Source of the DNA: Oscillospiraceae bacterium
Lineage (GTDB): Bacteria; Bacillota; Clostridia; UMGS1883
Reading direction: 5' to 3'
Assembly (NCBI GenBank): GCA_015069065.1
Contig: SVJI01000064.1
Location: 1 to 7,913 of the forward strand
Length of the DNA stretch: 7,913 bases
Each line of letters opens with the position of its first letter. Position 1 is the stretch's first letter. Below the pieces are notes generated by a model that was not told the DNA's origin, made no database searches, and worked only from the letters and a program-made list of their open reading frames with translations. Shown in pieces: positions 1-5,159 of the stretch. Both the position numbers and the translations under genes were made by a program.

Positions 1-14
1 TTTGGGTGGTACTT

Positions 15-35
15 AAACTTTAACACAAAAAGTTT
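15..35 (+). repeat. small inverted repeat (hairpin)
   Basis: AAACTTT (15-21) and AAAGTTT (29-35) form a perfect 7-bp stem with a 7-base loop. The region is AT-rich and the stem weak. It may be the end of a transcription unit left of the window, or chance. Confidence 0.2.
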
Positions 36-54
36 CTATTCGCTATTATTTTTA

Positions 55-99
55 CCGATATGTTTTTGTACGAGGTTTCCTCGTATGAAAATATATCGG
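55..99. repeat. 21-bp hairpin with TTT loop
   Basis: Bases 55-75 pair with 79-99 across the loop 76-78. The outer arm is CCGATAT/ATATATCGG and the inner arm is TACGAGG/CCTCGTA. The middle is U-A pairs with a few G-U pairs if transcribed. There is no T-run after the stem on either strand, so it is not a standard intrinsic terminator. It could be the end of an upstream transcript, a small dispersed repeat or a processing site. Confidence 0.5.
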
Positions 100-157
100 A
101 ATGTAACACATCTATTGTAAACCTACATTTCAAATTACACAAATTTCTTTAAATCTA

Positions 158-186
158 TTGACATATTTTCTGTTTTTGAGTATAAT
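158..186 (+). promoter_or_regulatory. consensus sigma-A promoter
   Basis: The -35 box TTGACA (158-163) and the -10 box TATAAT (181-186) both match consensus exactly and are separated by 17 bases. Transcription should start near 193. The bases upstream are AT-rich, as an UP element would be. Such a strong promoter about 200 bases ahead of the nearest credible gene suggests that the RNA itself matters. Confidence 0.85.
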
Positions 187-192
187 AATATT

Positions 193-370
193 AGCAACAG
201 GCAACAGGTGTGTCTGTTAAAGCGTAGATGTGTGTTGGCGTGCCGATATGCGTTGGCATATAGAGCTTTCGGGAGGGGTTTGTGTAGTGTAACCTCAAAT
301 CGGCGTAGGCTTAATGCCGAAAGAAAATGCACTAAAAGCCGTTCTGCTTCAAGCGGAACGGCTTTTACTT
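193..370 (+). ncRNA. predicted structured RNA or leader, unknown family
   Basis: The segment runs from the expected start of the consensus promoter to the terminator-like hairpin and holds no ORF with a ribosome site. Helices visible by eye are AACAG/CTGTT (203-207/214-218), AAAGC/GCTTT (219-223/265-269), ATATGC/GCATAT with a GTTG loop (246-251/256-261), GAGGGGTT against AACCTC (275-280/291-296) and CTTTCGG/CCGAAAG (266-272/317-323). GCCGAT/ATCGGC (242-247/299-304) would form a pseudoknot with the last helix. It could be a standalone small RNA, a cis-acting attenuator of the gene at 390, or an RNA antitoxin. I do not recognise an Rfam family. The 5' and 3' ends are inferred. Confidence 0.5.
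333..367 (+). terminator. terminator-like hairpin before the nuclease gene
   Basis: Bases 333-348 pair with 352-367 over a TCA loop, giving a 16-bp stem with one G-T pair. The short T-run (363-366) lies inside the stem rather than after it, so termination may be partial and let some transcription reach the gene at 390. GGCTT (308-312) could pair with AAGCC (336-340) in the left arm as a weak competing helix. Confidence 0.65.
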
Positions 371-389
371 ATGTGAAAGGATTTTTACA

Positions 390-974
390 ATGGCAGATAA
401 ACTACAAAGATGTGCTTTAGCTTTTCAAAAGCTAATTGATACACAGTACGAAATCATTATTGGCAGAAAAGGTCAGATGTCAAAAATCATACTCAATTTT
501 TCTGAAACAGAGTTTGTACATTTAGCCGGACTGCATAAGCTCGTTGATAACGAATTTTTCCGTACTGCTTCAAGAAAAAAGGTATTTGATTACGCATTAG
601 ACGGAAAAATATCCTATGACAGTTTGACCAAAAGCGAAAATTTTGATTTTGTTAAAGAACGAATTGAGTATTTTGAATTTTTGGAAAGTATGCTTGACAG
701 CAATGATATAATCTTTAAATACAATTCAAAGAAAAATGTATTTTCCTTAATACAAGCTGATTATTTGCTTCAATCAGCGCATGGCAGCAGAGATATATAC
801 ATTTTTCTCGACAGACTTGAAAATTCCGATTCTCATTTTTGCCGTTCTTTCTTCCCAAAAGGCGATAAGGATTATACAGTTGGTCAAGCTAAATATACCT
901 TGCTTTACAAAAAGAAAATAAATAAAATAACAGGCAAATCCGAAATACAATATGATAAATTTTCCCAGAAATAA
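390..974 (+). CDS. PBECR4-domain predicted nuclease
   Basis: The 194-residue protein reads as a stand-alone PBECR4 domain (phage-Barnase-EndoU-ColicinE5/D-RelE-like nuclease family 4). I recognise the recurring pattern: GRKG at 25-28, HLAGLHKL at 44-51, CRSFFP at 151-156 and DYTVGQ..YTLLYK at 161-174. There is no signal peptide or membrane segment, so it should be cytoplasmic. The domain was predicted to be an RNA-cutting toxin-like nuclease from distant similarity to the barnase/RelE-type fold; activity and target are not known to me. The ATG has AAAGGA (376-381) eight bases upstream. It follows a strong promoter, a structured leader and a hairpin, which suggests tightly limited expression. 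A small ORF overlaps its 3' end. The family match is from memory without a search. Confidence 0.72.
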   Translation: MADKLQRCALAFQKLIDTQYEIIIGRKGQMSKIILNFSETEFVHLAGLHKLVDNEFFRTASRKKVFDYALDGKISYDSLTKSENFDFVKERIEYFEFLESMLDSNDIIFKYNSKKNVFSLIQADYLLQSAHGSRDIYIFLDRLENSDSHFCRSFFPKGDKDYTVGQAKYTLLYKKKINKITGKSEIQYDKFSQK

Positions 975-1092
975 AGTGAAAAAGTTGCATTATGTTTTTC
1001 CTGACCCAGATGGTAGGTCTAAAGAATCCGGATGGGACGATATAAGATTTTCGGGTGGTCAATGTATTTTAGAGAAAGATTTTTCAAAATGA
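952..1092 (+). CDS. small overlapping ORF, unknown
   Basis: An ATG at 952, inside the last 23 bases of the nuclease gene and in another frame, opens 46 codons to a TGA at 1090. The product has a basic N-terminus and then an acidic, aromatic-rich stretch (HYVFPDPDGRSKESGWDD, residues 13-30), which reads more like protein than random AT-rich translation. A GTG at 976 is another possible start. No clear ribosome site precedes the ATG, so expression would depend on coupling to the nuclease gene. The same frame stays open for 26 more codons after the TGA, to a TAA at 1171, so this could be the remnant of a longer broken gene. Function unknown. Confidence 0.35.
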   Translation: MINFPRNKVKKLHYVFPDPDGRSKESGWDDIRFSGGQCILEKDFSK

Positions 1093-1281
1093 TTACATAT
1101 ACTTTTTATGGAAATTAGAAGTATAAAGTCCGATTGCAATATTTTTGATGTTCTCATTACATCCATGCCCTAACAAAGAGTCAAAAGAACAGTCCTGCAC
1201 TGAACCATCCCCCATTTTCAAATTAGGATGGTCCAGTGCAGGACTGTTTTTTTAATTTTTATGTCATTTAAAATAAAATCA
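975..1281. other. intergenic region between convergent genes
   Basis: Beyond the 3' part of the small ORF (to 1092) and the open frame up to 1171, the only structure I see is the long hairpin at 1183-1253. No promoter or RNA gene is apparent. Confidence 0.5.
1183..1253. terminator. strong, probably bidirectional terminator
   Basis: Bases 1188-1210 pair with 1226-1248 with a single A-C mismatch (1203/1233) around a 15-base loop. The A-rich left flank (1183-1187) pairs with the T-run on the right. The right side ends in seven Ts (1247-1253), typical of intrinsic termination of plus-strand transcripts. Read on the minus strand, the end is TTCTTTT, weaker but usable for the ROK gene. Confidence 0.88.
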
Positions 1282-2553
1282 TTATCTCCACTCTAAAGGA
1301 ATATTAAATTTCTTATAATATGCTTCAATTGCAATTCCCACTGCTCCCGAATATTCCCCAAATTCTGATTTTTTCAAAAACCCTGATGTAATGTTTTTTG
1401 ACAACAGAGCAAATTTTAATTCCCTGCTTATACATTCATATATATTTGAAAGCCTACCTGTAAAGACAATATCCTCAACGCCGGTGAGCTGAACAATATT
1501 GTAGATTGCTTGTGAAAGATAATATGATAAAACTTCCCTTTTTTCAGCACTATTTTCCAGCATTGAACAAATTTCATCTACATTCCTTGTTTTTAAATCA
1601 CTTTCTCTTCCGACCTTCTGCTCGAAAACATCATTATTAATACGATTTTCGAGACAATTAATCTGTCCACATCTACAAATAGGATCCTCCTCAAGGCTAT
1701 TATCATTAGGAATAACTATCATATGCCCCAATTGACCACCCTTTGAGTGCAGTTTATTACCTAGAATTAAAGAAATTCCATATCCATATGAACCATATAT
1801 TACAGCGGCATTTTTATTGTTAACGCAGCCTATTTCTTTTTCTGCAATTGCAGCTGCATTACTGTTTTGGTCAAAAACATATGTATTCTCCTCTTCGTCG
1901 TTTTCATTAACAAAGAGGCTTTTGAATCTTTTAAATGTGGTTTCATCTATTAAATCAAATAGTCCTATATTGTTAGTGCTTCCAAAAACGTACGATGAAA
2001 GAATAAGATTTCTGTCTGAGTCTATTATCCCAGGGAAGGTAAAACCTATAGCTCCAATATTAAGTCCCGATTCTTTCATATCTAAAAACATCTCACATAT
2101 GTCATTAAGAATAAATGTATGTGAACTTTTTGATAAACTATCTTTTTCTTTGTTCAAATTTAAACAAAATTTAATTTCCTCAGGAGAATCTTCAACAATA
2201 TCTTTGTGATATGTTATAAAATTTTCATAATGCTTGAATTGCTGAAAATTTATATCCTTGCGTGATACATATCTAAAGCAAAAATCTAAAAGTACAACCT
2301 TTATACGACTGCTTCCTATTGATATACCGGCATAGAATTCATATTTAGAATTTAAAGCTATATCATTAGTATCCTGAGACATTTCAACCATATTTCTGTC
2401 TAATAGTGATGCCAATGCATTTGATACTGTTGTCCACTGTATCCCAAGCGCTGATGCAATATCGTTTTTATTAAATTTTTTTGTCGCATCGTTCTTCCTG
2501 AATTTTCTTATTGTATTCAAGACATTCTTCTCGTGCGTGTTTAATTGAGGCAT
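1282..2553 (-). CDS. ROK-family transcriptional regulator, pseudokinase-like
   Basis: This 423-residue protein has a winged helix-turn-helix DNA-binding domain (about 12-60; all residue numbers count from the upstream ATG at 2571) followed by a ROK sugar-kinase-like domain. ROK landmarks are GISIG (82-86), FPGIID (179-184), SNAAAIAE (237-244), GH (282-283) and the zinc-type motif CRCGQINC (299-306). Key kinase residues differ from the family: the Asp of the first phosphate loop (DIGGT) is Ser, the catalytic Asp of NDANAAA is Asn, and the sugar-binding Glu of ExGH is Gln. It should therefore sense a ligand rather than phosphorylate it. I chose the ATG at 2553 because GGAAAGAAGG lies six bases before it, whereas the ATG at 2571 has no ribosome site. 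It probably controls itself and the divergent gene at 2847; the ligand is unknown. Confidence 0.88.
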   Translation of the reverse strand: MPQLNTHEKNVLNTIRKFRKNDATKKFNKNDIASALGIQWTTVSNALASLLDRNMVEMSQDTNDIALNSKYEFYAGISIGSSRIKVVLLDFCFRYVSRKDINFQQFKHYENFITYHKDIVEDSPEEIKFCLNLNKEKDSLSKSSHTFILNDICEMFLDMKESGLNIGAIGFTFPGIIDSDRNLILSSYVFGSTNNIGLFDLIDETTFKRFKSLFVNENDEEENTYVFDQNSNAAAIAEKEIGCVNNKNAAVIYGSYGYGISLILGNKLHSKGGQLGHMIVIPNDNSLEEDPICRCGQINCLENRINNDVFEQKVGRESDLKTRNVDEICSMLENSAEKREVLSYYLSQAIYNIVQLTGVEDIVFTGRLSNIYECISRELKFALLSKNITSGFLKKSEFGEYSGAVGIAIEAYYKKFNIPLEWR

Positions 2554-2559
2554 AAAAGA

Positions 2560-2569
2560 CCTTCTTTCC
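2560..2569 (-). promoter_or_regulatory. ribosome binding site deciding the ROK start
   Basis: On the minus strand GGAAAGAAGG lies six bases before the ATG at 2553. The alternative ATG at 2571 overlaps this site and is preceded only by an A-run, so the shorter protein is preferred. Confidence 0.7.
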
Positions 2570-2598
2570 ATTTTTTTTGAGAAAACTGAGTGATATAC

Positions 2599-2627
2599 AT
2601 ATTAGCATATCTTTACAAAAAATGCAA
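2599..2627 (-). promoter_or_regulatory. promoter of the ROK regulator gene
   Basis: On the minus strand, TTGCAT (2627-2622) and TAATAT (2604-2599) are separated by 17 bases. A TGC directly before the -10 box makes it an extended -10. The start would lie near 2592, giving a leader of about 40 bases ahead of the ATG at 2553. Confidence 0.7.
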
Positions 2628-2670
2628 GCACTATTTTTAAAAATTTTGTTTTTTTATAAAATTTTTTGTC

Positions 2671-2698
2671 TATTTTAAGTATTTTTCATCTTAAAATA
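2671..2698. promoter_or_regulatory. inverted repeat, possible operator
   Basis: TATTTTAAG (2671-2679) and CTTAAAATA (2690-2698) form a perfect 9-bp inverted repeat with arms centred about 19 bases apart. TTAAAATAA recurs at 2712-2720. The repeat sits between the two divergent promoters, where a self-regulating ROK repressor would bind, and AT-rich inverted repeats are usual for ROK repressors. The whole region is A/T-rich, so chance symmetry is possible. Confidence 0.4.
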
Positions 2699-2751
2699 AA
2701 TTTTATTGTTATTAAAATAAAAAAATTTTGTTTTATTTTTAAGAAATAGGG

Positions 2752-2780
2752 TTGACTTTTTATAATTATAGTATTAGTAT
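2752..2780 (+). promoter_or_regulatory. promoter of the membrane protein gene
   Basis: TTGACT (2752-2757) and TAGTAT (2775-2780) are spaced by 17 bases. Transcription would start near 2787, leaving about 60 untranslated bases before the ATG at 2847. The AT-rich block just upstream could act as an UP element or operator region. Confidence 0.65.
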
Positions 2781-2846
2781 ATATATGAAGAAAATGGAAA
2801 TATTTCATTTGCATAAAGTTGTAAAGACACAGAAAGAGAGGACAAC

Positions 2847-3941
2847 ATGGAAATGTTTACTAAAGCTCTAGCCTTTTTAACATCAATTATAGATTTTGTA
2901 ATTAAGTTATTCCAGCTTTTCAAATTGACCTTTGAAAATATAAAGCATGACAAAAGATTAAAATGGATTATTCCATTAATTTGTATTATTTTACTATCGA
3001 GTGCTGGAATATGTTATGTAGCACAATACGATGAGCGGGTATCTGAGGAAACTGAAAATACATACCCCATATTACCTGATGAGATTAAAAATCACCCCGA
3101 TACAGAAAACATAGAGGAGGGCTTACCTGAAACAATACAGTTCGATATAAAAGAATTTAATTACAAGTACTACGATGATAGTTTATTTAAATTCATAAAT
3201 GCTTTGCCATCGACTAAGGAAGATATACAAAAGTTTATTAATAATACTTTGGATATGATATCTGGAAAGGATGTAAGAAGTTCGGCTTCGATATGTGATG
3301 CTCCTAAAAAAGTACACCATTCTCTTTCCCATGCATCTGACCTTGATATTAAAGATGACGTACTTTCAATAAAAGAGCGTGTTGAGTCACGAGTGAGTGC
3401 ATATGATATGTGTCACAACAGTGCTATTGCGCGGTTAATAGGACATGACTATTATAAACTGTTTCTGAAGGCACATGGGACTGAGGAAAAACTGAAATAT
3501 TCTAAGCTTGCACTTCAATACTTTAATAGAAGCCTTATGTTGTCAGCAGATAATAATACAAATCAATCATATTGTGCAGTATTATTAGGAAGTATATATT
3601 CTGCTTTAGTTAACGATGAAACTGATATAGGCTATAAGTACATGTTGAATTTAAGAGCATTGCTTTGTATGGAAACAGCTAGGAATAACTATCCAACAGA
3701 AGGGTTAAATATTGCTCCTTATCATGAAGTTTGCTTTTTAACCGCTCAAACCTACCTCATCATGCTACAGTTATGTAAGAAAGACTCACCTCTATTAAAA
3801 TATTATTATGATAAGGCCCATTCACTATATAATGAGTCCTTATCAGATAGAAGTGTCATCAGTGCTGAGGATGAAAACCGTTATTTAAAAGATTTACGTT
3901 ATTTAGAAACAATTTATAATGAAAAAGCATGCTTAAATTGA
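2847..3941 (+). CDS. membrane-anchored helical-repeat protein, unknown function
   Basis: I do not recognise this 364-residue protein. It opens with a hydrophobic/amphipathic segment (about 3-28) and a basic patch (HDKRLK, 34-39), then has one clear membrane helix (about 40-58). The positive-inside rule puts the short N-terminus in the cytoplasm and the large C-terminal part outside. An acidic linker (about 62-100) follows. Residues about 200-360 are helical with TPR-like character (for example KYSKLALQYFNRSLML at 217-232 and YYDKAHSLYNESL at 320-332), suggesting a protein-binding repeat domain. The ribosome site GAGAGG (2836-2841) sits five bases before the ATG. It is transcribed divergently from the ROK regulator and may be its target. 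A truncated ORF follows. The TPR call is by pattern only. Confidence 0.75.
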   Translation: MEMFTKALAFLTSIIDFVIKLFQLFKLTFENIKHDKRLKWIIPLICIILLSSAGICYVAQYDERVSEETENTYPILPDEIKNHPDTENIEEGLPETIQFDIKEFNYKYYDDSLFKFINALPSTKEDIQKFINNTLDMISGKDVRSSASICDAPKKVHHSLSHASDLDIKDDVLSIKERVESRVSAYDMCHNSAIARLIGHDYYKLFLKAHGTEEKLKYSKLALQYFNRSLMLSADNNTNQSYCAVLLGSIYSALVNDETDIGYKYMLNLRALLCMETARNNYPTEGLNIAPYHEVCFLTAQTYLIMLQLCKKDSPLLKYYYDKAHSLYNESLSDRSVISAEDENRYLKDLRYLETIYNEKACLN

Positions 3942-3963
3942 TATCAGAAAGGACCATTTGAGC

Positions 3964-3996
3964 ATGAGCATTTTCGGATTATTTCACCCAAACTAA
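3964..3996 (+). pseudogene. probable 5' remnant of a lost downstream gene
   Basis: An excellent ribosome site, AGAAAGGA (3946-3953), lies ten bases before an ATG that encodes only MSIFGLFHPN before a TAA. The stop codon is inside the hairpin that ends the neighbouring capA operon. A well-formed start followed by ten codons, right where base composition changes, suggests that the second gene of this operon was cut off by a rearrangement near 3985-3991. It may instead be a chance leaderless micro-ORF. Confidence 0.4.
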
Positions 3997-4034
3997 CAAG
4001 AGCCGTATTTACACGAATACGGCTCTTGTTAGTT
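3991..4034. terminator. 19-bp hairpin between convergent genes
   Basis: Bases 3991-4009 pair perfectly with 4016-4034 around a 6-base loop. The hairpin sits between the convergent unknown membrane protein gene and capA and contains the capA stop codon (4029-4031). The GC-rich core GAGCCGTA/TACGGCTC is typical of an intrinsic terminator, but there is no long T-run on either side (TTGTTAGTT in both directions). Termination is likely but may be imperfect. Confidence 0.7.
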
Positions 4035-5159
4035 ATAAACCTCTATATTTTTTACCCTGTCAAAAAGAGTTTGCAGTTTTTCAACTGTCAGGTTGCTACA
4101 TCTGCTATGTTTTACCGCCAGCTCGTCGGTGTAGTCACTGAGCATATATGCCGTGTACTTTCCGCCCGATACATGGGTTACCGTTGGATGCATCTGATAA
4201 CTTTCAACGTATGTGCGACCGTCCTTTTTAGTAATGGTGACATCCGCCATGCCGCCCAGTATTTTTTCCGCACCGCTTTGGTTTGAAAGAAAGTTACCCA
4301 GAGAATAGAACACCACTGCGCGGTTTCCGTTTTCTGAGATATGCTCCGTCACAGGCTGAATTACATGGGGGTGCCCACCAATTATCACATCTGCACCGTT
4401 CTGGCACAGAAACTCTATGTCACGTTTTTGCTCCTGTGTGGGAGTGTGGGTATATTCCGTTCCGAAATGCAAAAATACAACTGTTATATCCCCACATTCC
4501 TCCGCTTTTTTCAAAAGCTCCTCGTTTTCTGGGCTTCGGTCAATGATATTTACAAGGTAGGGCTTGTCCTCAGGCAGCCTGTAGCCGTTGAGTCCGTAGG
4601 TAAAATTCAGCATGGAAATCTTAAGTCCATCCTTTTCCCACACTGTAACTTCCTCCTGCTCCTCTTCACTTTCATTTATTCCCAGAACGGTAATATCCTC
4701 ATACCCTTTCCAGAAGTCAATAGTATGCATAAGTGCATTATAGCCCCTGTCATAGGTATGATTTGTCGCATGGGTTACAAGGTTGAAGCCCGCCCTTACA
4801 ATACTTTCCCCCACCTGCGAGGGTGTACCGAAGGACGGGTAACCGCTGAAAGCTGAAACTGAATCCACAAAGATAGTTTCCTGATTTATTGCAGCTATAT
4901 CAGCATCGGCAATGTATGGGGAAATATATGTGTACAAGCCGTCAAAGTTGAATCCGTCATCTGTTCTGCAGGAGTTAAAAATCGGAGAATGCATCAAATT
5001 ATCCCCCACTGCCTTTATATTAACGGAAACTGACTGCATCTCGGGCGGAACTTGCTCAACACTTCCTTTACCCCATGGAAGTACCGCTAATACTAAAAGC
5101 AGTATTACAGCAGCTCCCATAACAGAAAAGGTTATGGCGAGCTTTTTATTTCTGCTCAT
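4029..5159 (-). CDS. capA: CapA-family membrane-anchored metallophosphoesterase-like protein
   Basis: The 376-residue protein belongs to the CapA/PgsA family (PGA_cap), a calcineurin-like metallophosphoesterase fold linked to poly-gamma-glutamate or capsule assembly at the cell surface. A basic N-terminus and a membrane helix (about 8-28) anchor it, with the rest outside. Family motifs appear in order: VGDNLMH (51-57), NQET (92-95, usually NLE), THATNH (129-134), FLHFGTEY (229-236), IIGGHPHVIQP (259-269) and YSLGNF (285-290). These include the likely metal-binding Asp, Asn and His residues. The length is normal. No capB, capC or pgsE is nearby, so a poly-gamma-glutamate role is not shown; a general cell-envelope role fits as well. 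Its ATG overlaps the end of gltX by 14 bases, with AAGGAAGG just upstream inside gltX, implying translational coupling. The gene symbol is by family only. Confidence 0.88.
   Translation of the reverse strand: MSRNKKLAITFSVMGAAVILLLVLAVLPWGKGSVEQVPPEMQSVSVNIKAVGDNLMHSPIFNSCRTDDGFNFDGLYTYISPYIADADIAAINQETIFVDSVSAFSGYPSFGTPSQVGESIVRAGFNLVTHATNHTYDRGYNALMHTIDFWKGYEDITVLGINESEEEQEEVTVWEKDGLKISMLNFTYGLNGYRLPEDKPYLVNIIDRSPENEELLKKAEECGDITVVFLHFGTEYTHTPTQEQKRDIEFLCQNGADVIIGGHPHVIQPVTEHISENGNRAVVFYSLGNFLSNQSGAEKILGGMADVTITKKDGRTYVESYQMHPTVTHVSGGKYTAYMLSDYTDELAVKHSRCSNLTVEKLQTLFDRVKNIEVYN

Noticed and set aside
3..14. T-box-like string (GGGTGGTAC) at the left edge
   Set aside because: It lacks the following CGCG and the antiterminator partner, no aminoacyl-tRNA or amino-acid gene follows, and the rest of a T-box leader would be outside the window.
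194..207. GCAACAG twice in tandem as the start of a CRISPR or ToxI repeat array
   Set aside because: There are only two 7-base copies and no further units; no spacers or cas genes are present.
229..264. Micro-ORF MCVGVPICVGI as a leader peptide
   Set aside because: There is no ribosome site; its apparent repetition comes from two TGnGTTGGC units that are better explained as RNA structure.
135..332. Minus-strand ORF of 65 codons opposite the predicted RNA
   Set aside because: It crosses the consensus plus-strand promoter, has no ribosome site I can see and no family resemblance.
208..420. Plus-strand ORF of 70 codons starting with GTG
   Set aside because: It has no ribosome site, an Arg/Cys-rich composition unlike its neighbours, and runs through the hairpin and into the nuclease gene in another frame.
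2785..2871. Upstream ORF of 28 codons overlapping the membrane protein start
   Set aside because: Its ATG lies at or before the predicted transcription start and has no ribosome site.
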